Part shown: positions 40,901 to 55,900 of the stretch, in pieces
Position numbering within the stretch: position 1 is the stretch's first letter
How the letters are laid out: each line of letters opens with the position of its first letter
Assembly: GCA_950022655.1 (NCBI GenBank)
Contig: OX465584.1
Location: 49,644,723-49,708,722 of the forward strand
DNA length: 64,000 nucleotides
Direction of reading: 5' to 3'
Source of the DNA: Alentia gelatinosa
Taxonomy: Eukaryota > Annelida > Polychaeta > Phyllodocida > Polynoidae
Translations under genes and position numbers: made by a program
The notes under the pieces: model-generated
Told to the model about the DNA's origin: nothing
The model's database searches: none
The model's input: the letters and a program-made list of their open reading frames with translations, nothing else

Positions 40901-43900
40901 TATTGGCTGCCACCCAAAAAACAATAATCATTGTCAAAGCCTAGCAATGGTCAGTGTTCTGAGTGCTAGGTTAGAGTAAATATTGAGTGGTAGTGGATAA
41001 TAGCTCCAGTACTATTTGTCCAGAGTGTTCCTGAGCTAGAGCGAGTTAAGGAATCAATATTAGATGAGGAAGGTTAACTTCCTGTTGTTCCTGCTGTTTA
41101 CGGTCTACGCAGCCAGTTCTGCTCCAGAGGTCAGCTGCCAGTCGTGCGTGCTTCACGTTCTACATTCCGTCAGAGAAGGAAGTACTATAGGGAGATATGG
41201 TCAGTGTACCTGAATGGAATCTGTTCAGAGATTTTTGGTGGGAAATAATCACCGAGTTCGAAGAACGAGGTTAATATTTCCGAACATATATCGAGGAACG
41301 GATGGAATTCAAGTACACTCGCTATGTCTCCTTATTATTATATACATGGAAATCATAAAAAAAACGCCATTTTACAGTGGTCACGAGATATGGAGGGACA
41401 TATGAATATCATTTCTTCACTCAGTGACGAACGGAATCCGCACTCTTGTTATTGTCCTTCAGAAATATGTGATATAATTGCCAATCAGATTATCGCAATG
41501 CAGAATGAAGAGGGAATCTTACTGGCAATTACACCAAGTATTTTTGACGTACAGCTACACTCTTGATACAGCCTGATCTTGTGTCATTATATACCTGTGG
41601 GATACAGCCATAAATATGGGTAGAAGCAGGAAGTATACATAGGAGATACGGCCATAGGCATACAATAATACACTTGTCATATAAAGTGAGAGTACATGGG
41701 TTTCAGCCAACCTTTGTTACTAAATCCTTATGATGGACAAAGACAGTAGATTAATTCATTCCGGCCTTTGTCACGAGCTAGTAGACCTTTGTCATGGATG
41801 GTGAGAGGACATTAATTCAATCTGGTCTTTGTCACGAGTTAGTCAACCTTCGTCATGGAGAGTGACAGTGATGCAAGTCTTCAGTCAAATAACGGAATTC
41901 TGACTTTTCAGTATTTTGAGGAAAATGGAATAAAAATGTCAATAGATACTCATTGGCAGACTACACCTAATCTCTGTCAAAGCATGGCCTTTGTCGACCG
42001 CTAGCGGACGGCCCTACCTAGCTGGAACCCGCGGCAACTTGGGGGTCTATCTTCCAACCGTTTCCGTACTTTTCCGACCTTTTTGGCCGGCACCTGCTTT
42101 GGTCTTGCTGATCCTAAATGGATTCCACAAAGGCGCTTCCTTCTATTTTCATAATGTAGATGATGGTATTTAAGGCCTTGACAATATTTCATAGAGTGGT
42201 AAAAGACGTTGCTTCGGTGGCGACATAAGTCTTTCTGAACCATTGGGAAACTTGCGAACGCAAGACATCCTGATGTCAGACGGAGAAAGTTTTCAACAAC
42301 AAAAATATTTCATAGAATACTATTATTCAATTGCAAAACTGCTCTTTTTTTTGGTAGCAGTTTTTATTTCCTTATAAGGTGTACATATTTTCCGTCTACA
42401 TGTTCCTTTAAAGTTTGTTACATTTGACGCTACATAATTGCACATTACAAGGTTTCACAGTTGTGGTTTTCTTGCTCCCGTATATTTTTTTGGGTAATTT
42501 TTTGATTCCAGGTATGAGTAACCCCTAGTTAGCCTTATCTCTTATCCAAATAACAAGTTAATCATAGTTCTTTCTAATTTGAAGGTTGCCACCCTGGTTT
42601 TCATAGTTTTTTTAAAAGGTTTTTGGTTTCCTACTTTTTCCCCCAGTTCCGCCTTTCACCCCTGTAGTGAGAGCGCATTGATTCAACCCAAACCCTTGTT
42701 ACGTGTTACAGGTGCAGAAGAAGCACTACCGGAAGGAGAAGAAGCGAGCCGCCAAGGAGCTGCTCTCCACCCTGAAAGACCCGTCCGTCATCGTCATGGC
42801 CGACTGGCTCAAGGTCCGCGGCTCACTCAAATCCTGGACCAAACTGTGGTGCGTTCTCAAGCCTGGCCTATTCATTCTCTACAAGAGCCACAAACAGAAG
42901 GTAGGTGCCCAACATGCTGGTTGTTATCCAGGTGATTCTATGAGAGGTAGCTATATGTATTTTTGATGATGAATATGCACCTCAATGCAATACTGATCCC
43001 ACTGCCACTGTGCCCCTTTAAGATGAGGACTGATAGAGCGTGGGAGGTTTGCCAGAAGTGTTCCTCATCTTTTTCATTTAAAAGGTATAAGATAACTTTT
43101 CATGGTCTAAAATGTGGAATATTCTATATCACCGCCGCAGTATTATACAATACAGCACAGTTATAAGAGCAATGCGATTGTTGTATATGGACAATCATGC
43201 TTTTCTGTACAGTATATGTTTGTGAGAATTTGGAGGTAATTGTAAAACATAGTAATTACCACACACATGGTGAATATGTGTTTATATACCACACTGCCGG
43301 TGAATACGTTGAAATGTATCAGACAGGCTGTCTATAGGTGTATATTACACAGGCGGTGGATACGTGTGTATCACACAGACAGTGAATACGTGTATCTGTA
43401 TCACACGGGCGGTAAATACGTGTACATATATCACACAGTGTGAGCTGTGTGCTGCATGATTTGTATACTTACATCTTGTTACCTGGTCCCTCCCTCTAGA
43501 ATGTTAAAAACAAACATCATCAGCAATATATACTATAACTCTTTCTGGGAAATAATATTCCAGTCCTTTTATAACATTTTATCTACGAACCTTTTCTTTA
43601 CTGTTTATTTAAACGATTTCATTTATCAACGAGCAGGTACTTATATATAATTGATTTATCTGTTTGAGATTATAATAAACGTTATCAAAGTAGGACAAAA
43701 GACGAACAATGGAAGCACTGCACCGCCTATAGATACTTTATTGTTTCAGGCTTTACCTTTCTTTGACATTCTGTGTGCAATATTTTCTTGGCTTTGGGCT
43801 GGCTGTAAGACTAGAAACACCGATTTTATTCTGTGAACACCCTCTGGACAAAGGCTGTGGATATCGTCTTTATGAGTGTGACGTCTGAAGCAGTCGCACA

Positions 43901-46900
43901 TCTGCACTTCAGGCCTATTATTGCGTATACATATTTGTCCTTTGGGGCCTTCCAATGCATTTGTATCCATACTCGGGACCCCACCTGAGCGTGCTCGGCT
44001 TGGTTTGGCTTTTGATTAAGGCTGCTCTGTACGAATCATGGTCAAAGGGAAGGCTGAGGATCCCTGGAACTAATAGGCAACTTTGAACTGACTAGAGATA
44101 TTTACACAACCAAAAATTCATCTATCGGAAACATTTTTAGAATTTTTCTCTAATTAAGACAAAAGATTCTTTCAGTACACTATTTGAGAGGTTCAGGGAT
44201 GCAAGTCTTCTGATAAATTTCAGATATCCGAAATTTAGTTATTTATATTTATATTGAGTGAATTTCCGTAATATCTACGAGTCGGCCACACTCCGACCGG
44301 ACCACGACGGCACCCGGCCACCAATCGGCCGCTGAGAGGTGCGGCTCGGCCGCCGAAATCTGCCGACTTTTGTATTTTCGGAAACGGAGAGAATATCCTT
44401 AATTGGCCAAGATGCACACATTCCACATCTCTAAACTTTACAATGTTTTACTTCTAGTCCCAAAACTTTCCATCTAGTCATTTTTAACCCTAGATTTTTT
44501 TTCTAATCATAACTTGCATCCCTGTCTAAATATTTCAGGAGCTTTTTGGTATTTGTGGGGGCCCATCGAACTGAAAAGTTGGGTTTCTTTTTTCTTGGTA
44601 TGGCATTATCAGGAATTCTTATCTTTTTATGATGATTGGCCTGGATACTTCCTGGAACAACAAAGAGTTCTCTATATGAAAAAAAATATTTGGGTTTTCG
44701 GTCCGATATATGCCCAGCCAATTCAAGATCCCAATGAGCTAAGAAAATAAATCCTATTAAACTCTGAGAAATTGTAGAAAATAGATAACAGTTCAGTATT
44801 TCGGCCTTATTCATAAAGATTCAATATCTACACAAATACAAATCCTTCATGAAATATATTTTCAAATTTAACATTGCTTGCATCTGAATATCTGTAAGAA
44901 GCCAGAAATAGTACCACACTGAAGGGCTGATTGCAAACCAGCAGTGGGTCTTGATTCTACTTCGTTAACTCGAGATACCATTTTGGTCTTTCTTCAGAAA
45001 GGGGCCTACCTTACCAGCCCGACCGACTTGCAGGTTATTACTCTCCAAGCACCGTTAAGTCTAGCGCCTAGCGGAGGTTTCCTGCCTCTGTGTAATGGGT
45101 TAAGGCAGTCAGAGGTGCTTCCTTGCTATGCTACCAAACTAAACCAAGGATCCACTTGCTTGTTGATCTTGATATTTTGATATATTTCAAGTTCCTCATA
45201 GAGTTTATCGATCATCTTTAGATATTACAGAAACTTAAGCTTGGGCAAGTCAGTCACCATCCTCACTCTGCCTCATGAGGCAATGCACATTAGGACTCCA
45301 ACTTTTGTGGTCAATCAATAAATGCATTATGCTTTTCTTCCAATTTCTCCTTTGAAGCATCTAGTATTTATTTCCTTTGGCATCGCTTTCTTCATGGCGA
45401 CCGTTCTGTTTTATCTGTGATTCATGTACTATATGAAGGACACAACAAACCATTTGTTCACAGTTAAAATTCCGTTGGTAATTTATTAAGAAAACTTTCT
45501 GATCATTTACCAAAAGAAATATCTGGTAATTCGAAAGGAAAATGAAATATGAAATTGGTTATATAAAGTATTTCATCACTATGTATTTCTGGACTAATCA
45601 AATGCAAAAGGTCATTATTGTTGTTGTAATTAGAATTAGAATTTTCTAAAACGTTACAGATGATTTCTCGGATATTGAACCCTAAAGTTTCATCTTCTGG
45701 TCTTTTTTGGAAATTCAAATCACTTGGTACCCAATTTGATAAGCAAAAGGAATACCACTAATGGAGAATTCGCACCTACTTTCCCCGGCACATTAAGAGA
45801 GTATGGCCCTATACTTCTGGCTCCAGATTTGGCAATCCAGTCTCCTGGTATTACTTATATAGAACTGGATCAAGAATCGTATGAATCAACAATACTCCAC
45901 GAGAAAGTACAATTGAATAATTTGGACGTTAAACTACCCAAACAAACTCCGCAAATTAGTACACAGACATCATCATCGAGGCAAAGCCGAGTAATGATTA
46001 CAACGCATCCCAACAAGTGGAGTATTGTTTATTTTTCGATACATGTGCAGTTCTGGAAATATCTCACCCCTTTTATGGACATTAATTAGCAAGAAAATAT
46101 CAGAATAATTTGAGTTGCTTACGCAAATCCAGTTAGGAACGTATGAATCTCCATATTGATGTCTCGCCTACTTTCTCAAATCCTGGCCGGTGATTGGCCT
46201 GTAGATTATGAGGATATCGTGCATCACTCTGCCGTGACCATGGCATTGTATTGGCACTTTAGGTGGGTGATATTTGTGTATAATCTTTTTATGTTATTCC
46301 TAAACTTCTACCAGGGGTGAGATACAGTGTGTTAGTCAAGTTATAGGTATGATAAGAAATGAATAGGACAGAGATGGGTTTTTTTTAAAGGAATCTGCTC
46401 TTTCGTTGCCTATGTGGCTCAATGGATTTTTTTTTGTCGATATACCAAAGGCAAAGCCTTTTAAATCATCTGGAGAGGTTTTAAGAATATCAAAATTATA
46501 CATAAACTCATATCAACGTCGAAATAGATGTTTACCAGAAATTCATTTAATATTCTGATATTAAATTAGTACAAATCAGAGATGACTTTAGTTGTTATAA
46601 GTGTGTAGAAGAAACTCCTACAAATGGATGTTTGTTTCTCGCATGGCCACTGTCCGTGTTACTACTGATAATGATTAAGTATATCAATAGTATCTGTAGG
46701 CAATCAATTTTAATTGATCTACAATTAATGGAGCATGTAATTAGTGAAGGCTTAATGAAATATTTAATTAAATAAATGCATGTACTATCCCAAATACCTC
46801 AACAAAATAAGAAAGGGTTTCTTTAAAGTAAATGGGAGAAAATATGACGGAATATGATCTATTACCATCAAATCTGATTTTTGATTGTATAAATTGGCAA

Positions 46901-49900
46901 CATGTCTTGAACCATTTTAGTCCTATCCTGGAATTCCCCTAGAAACAAGTTGGGATCGTGTAGTGTTGAATTTCTCACTCGATGCTTCAGCCTAACAGAC
47001 TTACTCAGATACACAACAAGTGGCCCCACTTTGCATCTTATTGCTGTATAGACATACTAACAGGGAACCCGTTGTTGTTACATCATTTTCTTCTTCCTTG
47101 CATGACTAGACCCTAATATAAAAGATCCATAATAAAAAATATTTTTCAATTGATAAACCCAAAAGAAACAAATTCTAATTTTAGAATCAGCTTATATTTT
47201 TTTCACTGTCATCAGAAAATCCCGACTTAATATTTAGTGACTTTCTGTTTTTAATAAGCCTTGTACTTTTTAAACTAAAACCCAATATTATTTCCATCTT
47301 TTATGAAAGAATACAGTATTCCAAAATCAAGAGGAGTTTGTCAATTTTGCAGCTTTTTTCAAAACCTATATTGTCAATTGATGATCAGAGAGTCTTAATT
47401 TGAATTGGATAACTAAGTCTAAGAATGTCATTAGATCAATCAACCTGTGAAGAAAAATAACACATACCGGTTTAATAATAATTGAGGGTAGCTGAGGCAT
47501 TTGTGAGTGTTATGTTAAGGACCGCATCCTGAACACCGACACGCCTTACGATGCGCTCTATGTCGCACAATTGCAATGAATTTAATCGGCGTCGGAGAAA
47601 AGACACAGAAAGCTAGGACAATGCTGCCGGGTGCGGTCACTTTTCAGTGTAAGCACATTTAAGCAAAATAATGGAGTGTTTTCTAAAATTATATATATCG
47701 ATATCTCCTAAGTTTCAGTTTTCAAAGTTTTCCATAATTGGATGCCTTTTTTGAGATATCACTGAATAGTTACAATAAATCCCTTTATCTAAAGTATTAT
47801 TAATTATCACTGTCATAAACTGCTTCCGGTATGGTGCAACACGATATTGTCTGTTAACCGAAATGATATGTCTCATGTTTAACGGATACATTTAGCATGG
47901 ATTTTATTATATTTATTATCAATAAAACGAACAAAATGCATCAAATTCACGGATATGCAACATATCTTTCTTCTCTAAGCCTTACTCAGAACATTACGCT
48001 GCGACTTATACTAACGATGTTAGACTAAGTAAATAAAAGATTTCCTTATGTTGTTCACGAAAAGACCGTACGATTAAGTTCACATTGAAGGAAAAATTAA
48101 GATTTTAAGTCCTTGATTTATCCTATAAATTGATAAGCTAGATTAAATTAGTAATAATTTTGAATCGGTGAACTTGTGAAATTCGGTTTGTAGCTGATTT
48201 CAGCAGACTTGTAGACATTTTCCTAATAAAGATTTAAATGGTAAAATGTCTACACACACACATGTTTTTTGCGGACGAAGTGCGTCCCGGATTAATTTTG
48301 AAATAATGTCCACACGACCTTCTGGAAATAAGGGTGGTACTAACGTCCTTGTGGTTTTAAAGCAACAAGAAGCTCAACCAACCATTCTACACCTCAATAT
48401 GTACAAATCAAAAACATACGGCACAGGGCCTACCCTGCTCCCCCAGCCATCCGCTAGAGGCCTCACGGCGAGTTCCAGTGGGGCCTGTGATAGAACGCCA
48501 CCATTCGGGGTATTACCTCCGTTATATTCCATCGTCGCACCTGTGGCATGGTGTTGTATATCATATGGCGGCACCCATACTAGAATGGCTCTGTGCCGTA
48601 TTCCCATTCCCAATCCATAATAGAATAACCAAATTCAACCGGGTTATTGCCGCTTATGACTAGCTAACTTGGGCTTGTAACCTGGGACCTGTTGAATAAT
48701 TTATGCTGGCGAAAGTACAGCGTACAAGGAGACCTCGTCCGAGGGTTATCGTTTAACGATATCCAAGCTCGTTCTCAAAGACTGTCATACATGACTAAAG
48801 ATCGTCCATAAGTGTTGAATAAAGTTGACCCAGATTATTCCTGGGTTTCGTTGTCATAGAGAAAAGAGTCTTCATGTTCGTCTCTAGATTATTCAACAGG
48901 TCTTTGCCTTGCTGTTTTCACTTAATACATTTCAAATCTCAGTGGTGGCAGTAGATCCGACTTAAATAGGATACCAAGAGCAATGTTGCCTTAAGATGAC
49001 AAGGATATAACCTAGATAAACCTAGCGAGATATTTGATATTTTATCTGATTTAGTGCCATATTTTTTATGATTTAACGGATATTTTTTGCAATTTAGTGC
49101 CATATTTTTTTCTGAGGCTATGAATATGTTATGTGATTTACTGCAATACTTTTGATGAGGCAACAGATGTGTTATTTGAATAAGTGCCATATATTTATGA
49201 AGTTATGGATGTTTTTTTGTAATTTACTGCCATATTTTTCATGAGGCAACGGATATTTTATATGATTTAGTGCCATATTTTTCATGAGGCGACGGATGTT
49301 TAATGTGATTAAGTGCCATATTTTTCATGAAGTAATGTGTTTTTTTAAACTGAGACTGTTGTTGGTGTTGGCAGACTGGCCACTGGGTCGGGACCATCCT
49401 CCTCAACACGTGCGAACTGATAGAGCGGCCGTCCAAAAAGGATGGCTTCTGCTACAAGCTATTCCATCCCCTCGACCAGTCCATCTGGGCCACAAAAGTA
49501 AGCCACATTTGATCTAATTACCATCTGATTGATTATTTTATACCCGTGCAGTACTTTTGATTCGTATGTACTGCTGCTCCCTGTACAATATAAGTTCTGT
49601 TCGGCATCCTGTTCCGTACGCTATTATACGGAACACGTTGCGACATCGATGGAATGTAGACTTTCACTCGAATATGGTTTCTATGCCAGTATATGGTAAA
49701 ATATTATCAATTTCGGGTGTATGATAAATAAAGAACAACATATCATGCTGTTATGTCAAATATTTTCTTCTTAGAAGACTGTGTTCAGCGTTTCGTATGC
49801 TCAAGTTGAGTCCATTTGATCAAATATCTTTTGTAATTGTATTACTTTTTATAACTTTGATTATACTATTTAATTATTGAATTCTTCTTTGCAAGTGTCA

Positions 49901-52900
49901 CAATGTGCGATAGAATAGAGAGAGATAATTCAGGTCTATATTCGAGGTCACAGTAACAGGAATTTAAAGTGGAATATCGTTAGGAAACAGGGTAATTAGT
50001 GATTCAGAAACTATAACCTGTATAATAGGACCAACTGTAAATAGTTTGCGGTTTTTTTTATGCAAAGCTGGTGCAGCTCTAGTGGTAGAAGCTGTAGGGG
50101 ATACACGTGTGTAGGCATGATATGTGAATGAAAATGTTATAATAAATGACTGATTGTTTCGTCAGGGCCCGAAGAGCGAAACCATCGGGGCCATAACGCA
50201 GCCATTGCCGTACTCTTACCTCATCTTCCGGGCGCCCTCTGAAGCTGCAGGTGAGTCACGTGGTCTCGTCACGTGGTGTCGTCACGTGGTCTTCTGATCT
50301 CGTCACGTGGACGTGTCACGTGGTCACGGCACGTTATCTCATCACGTGGTCACATTCATGGTCAAATCTCACGACTTGGTCTAGTCACGTGATCTTGTGG
50401 TCTTGTCACGTTGATTTGTGATCTCGTTACGTAGTATCGTCACGTGGTTGTGTCACATGATTTTCGGCACATTAACAACATTCTCTGCCCTCTAAAATCT
50501 GAATGTGACAAGACGCGAGATGCAGTTTAGATGATGGAATGATTTACTAACCTTTCCAGTTTCACAAGATGAGATTTGAATTATACTCTTGAACAAATGC
50601 CTGCTGCAGTATACATTGTAATTGTTTCCATGGATACTTGATAAACGCCGTCTAATCGGAGTATACATAACTATAATTGTAACTGTATCCATAGAAACGT
50701 AATGAGAAAAGGGAATGAGTAATTTCATTGCTTTTCTCACAATAATTCTGGAAATCTATGGATAAATTAGGGTGTATTTAGACAGTGTGGTAATATTGAC
50801 ATTTATTGTTGACAGGTAAATGTTGGATGGACGCTCTTGAGTTGGCGCTTCGATGCTCAAGTCTTCTCATGCGTACAATGACCAAAGATTCCAAAGACCC
50901 GTCGGCGTCCACAGAACCGCAGTACCTTGCGCCGCTCAACTTCGGCGGCGCGCGCGACCAGATGAACGAGAGTGACTGCGAGCGCCACTTTAAGGAATAT
51001 GGTAAGCATTTATAGAATACAGTAACCATTGCTAAGATTATGGTAAGCATAAATGCCACTTCATACTGTGCGACTGAGGGGGTTTGCGAGCGGGTACCTC
51101 CAGTCTCAGACTGGAGGTACGGCGCTCTCAACTGAAGCTACATCCGGTTGCAAGGTATGTGTAAATATGTCTGTGAACCAACCCCCTTGCGACTGGAGTG
51201 CTTGCGATCAGAGGTACAATGGTACGCCCAGTCTCAGCATTGAGGGCCTTTATAGTGTACACACCCACAGGCCCGTTCTACAGTTGACGTCAGACGGTGG
51301 CTGTGTGGTCGAGTTTATAAACTCAACAAAAGCTAATTTATTTGTTCTCCACTACAATTGTAATAATGGTCTTTTTACCCACGTCCGACTGTAATAATGG
51401 CCTTATTTTCCACATACAAACGTAATAATGGCCTTATCATCCTCGTACGACTGTATTAATAGTCTTATTATTTATATACGACTATAATAATGGCCTTATT
51501 ATCCATGTACTGTACGACTGTGATAATTGCTTTAATATCCACAAACAACTGTAATAATTGCCTTATTATCTACATACGACTGTGATGATGGAGAAAAAAA
51601 ATTGTCCAACATCAATCAACCGAGGTTATATAAACAAAAAGATTTACACTCCGACTGTAATTATAACCTTATTATCAATATACGACTGTAATGATGGCCA
51701 TATTATCGAGATACAACTGTAATGTTGGCCATATTATCGACATACGACTGTAATGATGGCCTTATTATCAACATACAACTGTAATGATGGTCTTATTAGG
51801 TACATGCGACTGTAATGATGGCCTTATTATGCACGTACGACTGTAACAATGGCCTTATTATGCACGTACGACTGTAATGATGGCCTTATTATGTACGTAC
51901 GACTGTAATGATGGCCTTATTATGCACGTATGACTGTAATGATGGCCTTATTATGCACGTACGACTGTAATGATGGCCTTATTATGTATGTACGACTGTA
52001 ATGATGGTCTTTTTTTCCACATACAACCTGCTTATTATGCACGTACGACTGTAATGATGGCCTTATTATGTACGTACGACTGTAATGATGGCCTTATTAT
52101 GCACGTACGACTGTAACGATGGCCTTATTATGCACGTATGACTGTAATGATGGCCTTATTATGCACATACGACTGTAATGATGGCCTTATTATGTACGTA
52201 CGACTGTAATGATGGTCTTTTTTTCCACATACAACCTGCTTATTATGCACGTACGACTGTAATGATGGCCTTATTATGTATGTACGACTGTAATGATGGC
52301 CTTATTATGTACATATGACTGTAATGATGGCCTTATTATGCATGTACGACTGTAATGATGGCTTTATTATGTACGTACGACTGTAGACTAAGCTCTCTCC
52401 GTCAGGCCTGGAGGACGAGTGTGACGCAGACCGCACGGACCGGGACGAGGACGAGAAGGAGAAGTCGGAGTCAGAGTCGGAGCACTCGGAGGAGGAGGAG
52501 AAGGAGGTGTACGATGACGACCTCCAGCCCCTGGAGACGCCCTACGTGGCCAACACCGTGGAGGAGCTGGGGCAGCAGGGGGAGGCCTGCCAGACGGAGG
52601 AGGTGGCCGACGAGAACAAGAGCCTCATCTGGACCCTCGTCAAACAGGTACCGCTTTGGTTTTTTGGGGTTTTTTTCTTATTATCTTTTTTTTAATCTCA
52701 CTTTTTCAGAGATGGCAGCTTTCCACTTTTCAAGAAAATCCTTGTTTGGGTTTTCATTTTGAAAATTCTATTTTCTTGTATAAGGCAAAGAGAGAATAAA
52801 TTGGGCTTAATTCGCACCAATAACCAGTGGCTCAGACCTCCCCACACCCCAGCCCTATTCCATAGCCGATAGAGATGGTTTATTCTATGTTTTCCTCGTC

Positions 52901-55900
52901 TCTCTGAGGCAGGAAATTTTACGTGAAAAATATGTCTATTTTTTTCATGAGCCCAACTGACATCCCAGTATGTTCGAAATGAGTATGGAAAATCACACCA
53001 GAAGATTCCATTGATATTTTCACCATACGGTTTAATTAGTATTGAATTTCGGTGAATTATACAATGTTTGATTAAGAAATAAACTCTGTTCGTTGCAGGT
53101 GCGGCCAGGCATGGACTTGTCCAAAGTGGTGCTTCCAACCTTCATCCTAGAACCACGGTCCTTCCTGGACAAACTGTCGGACTACTATTACCACGCGGAC
53201 CAGTTATCAAGGTGCGTGTTACATTTATCACCCTTCTAATTCTCCAATAATATATCCCTACATTTTCATAGGGCCCAAGGATTTCAGTGCGTATCACTAT
53301 TTCCACCGTTATGATATTCCCGTAACATTACCTCACGTTCTCACAGGGGATTAATCATCTCGGTGTGTTTCGTAATCTAACTTGGGGGATATTTATTAAG
53401 GTTTCGCAGTGTTCAACTCATCAGGCATCTTACTCAGCTTTTGAGGGAAGAACAAAAGATAATAAAGGTGATTTAACAGATTTAATGTTGCTGCTGTTCC
53501 CTCGCAGTGCGGTGCTCGAGGAGGATCCCTACACGAGAATGAAGTCCGTCGTCCGCTGGTACTTCTCAGGCTTCTACAAAAAACCCAAGGTCAGATCCAC
53601 TTGTCTAATTGTCCACATCTTTTATTATCCATCGTATACAAAAACCCCATTGAAAATGTATGGGGACTCAGTAAACCAAGACCCATTATGTAAAACCTGT
53701 CAGATACCAAAAACAACAACAAAAAAGTGCCTGGCGATATCACTCGTGAAAGTAGTTTTAACTCTTTTTTTCTTAACCCTACTGACATCTGTGTTTTATT
53801 TTTACAGGGACTGAAGAAACCTTACAATCCCATCTTGGGAGAAACGTTCCGCTGTTACTGGAAACATCCCAAAACGGGAAGTCGCACCTTCTATGTATCA
53901 GAACAGGTACGGGCTTCGCAAGTCTAAGTCTTAAAGGCATATAGACCATTCATAATGGCGTCACCTGGCCATTTTTAGATGATGATAACTGACAGTCGAA
54001 ACTGTTTTGTTGTGATATAGTCTAATGTCATATGACTGGAATATAACATTTTGCCTAGTTTGACCTAACCCGATTGGTAAAATAGGCCCATTTTCATTTT
54101 TTGGAATTATATGGGAAATGTACTGAAAATGAGGTTTTTATCAATTTTCTGAAAAACAAGGACGGTGTTTTATCGTATTTAAAACTTAATGTGTAGTACT
54201 ATACATATACAATACTCTGTTACGGTTTGAAGAAAATGACTTGGGTTTTACTATGTCAAATCAAAAAAAATTTAAAACGTCTGTATATTCTCCAAATGAC
54301 TATTGCACAAGATGAACATCACTTACCGGAAACAATTAAAATAACATGATTTGGAAATAAAGAAAATTAAGTAATTAATATTTATGTACTGGTAGATCTC
54401 TCACCACCCGCCCATGTCTGCCTTCTACGTGACAAATCGCCAAGACGGCTTCAGTATATCGGGGTCCATCCTGACCAAGTCCAAGTTCTACGGTAACTCG
54501 GTCTCCGCCATCATGGATGGGGTCGGCAGGCTGACTCTGCTCAAACGGGGCGAGGACTACCTCATCACCATGCCCTACGCCCACTGTAAAGGTAAGCCTC
54601 CAAGCATACATGAGTTATCGTTTAGTTTAACCTCATGCCTAACGCCCACTGTTAAGGTAAACTGCCATGCATACATGAGTTATCGTTTAGTTAAACACCA
54701 TGCCCTACGCCCACTGTAAAGGTAAGCCTCCAAGCATACATGAGTTATCGTTTAGTTTAACACCATGCCCTACGCCAACTGTAAAGGTAAACTGCCATGC
54801 ATACATGAGTTATCGGTTAGTTAAACACCATGCCCTACGCCCACTGTAAAGGTAAGCCTCCAAGCATACATGAGTTATCGTTTAGTTTAACACCATGCCC
54901 TACGCCAACTGTAAAGGTAAACTGCCATGCATACATGAGTTATCGGTTAGTTAAACACCACGCCCTACGCCCACTGTAAAGGTAAGCCTCCAAGCATACA
55001 TGAGTTATCGTTTAGTTTAACACCATGCCCTACGCCAACTGTAAAGGTAAACTGCCATGCATACATGAGTTATCGGTTAGTTAAACACCATGCCCTACGC
55101 CCACTGTAAAGGTAAGCCTCCAAGCATACATGAGTTATCATATAATAAAACACCATGCCCTACGCCCACTCTAAAGGTAACCAGCAAGCATACATGAGTT
55201 ATCGCATAATAAAACACCATGCCCTATGCCCACTGTAAAGGTAGACTGCCATGCATACATGAGTTATCGTATAGTTAAATACCATGCCCTACGCCCACTG
55301 TAAAGGTAAACCTCCAAGCATACATGAGTTATCATTTAGTTTAACACCATTCCCTACGCCCACTGTAAAGGTAAGCCACCACTCATACATGAGTTATCGT
55401 TTAGTTAGCCCTTTAACAGCAGCATGATGCCTCCAGGCATTCCCCTGGGTACAGCAGCATGATGCCTCTAGGCATTCCCCTGGCTACCACAGCATGATGC
55501 CTCCAGGCATCATAGAGGCATCATTGATACTTATATACAAAATTCAATAAATAAAAAAATAATTGTTTGAATTGAAAGAAATTTCGACATAGTAAAAACA
55601 GCATATTGACCTTTGATTTGGTATAACAAAATATCATCACCTACCAAGGTAAATTACTCAAATCACATGACACATCATGTGACATTGCTATTTTCCAAAA
55701 AAAGGTGCCTGCTGTAGCAGGGTCGTTTATGCAGGCAATGCCTGCTGTACAATGGTGATCAGAGGAATTGGGTGCTGCAGGGAAAGGGTTAAACACCATT
55801 CCTAGACCCACTGTAAAGGTAAGCCTCCAAGCATACATGAGTTATCGTTTAGTTAAACACCATGCCCTACGCCCACTCTAAAGGTAACCGCCAAGCATAC

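Noticed and set aside
48246..48620. 124-codon frame
   Set aside because: No start context, no splice partner, no domain; part of it (48440-48620) looks like an interspersed repeat.
51000..51050. Second TATGGTAAGCAT at 51039-51050, a possible copy of the exon 7 donor
   Set aside because: Only 12 bases match, too short to separate from chance, so it was not counted among the exon-edge duplications.
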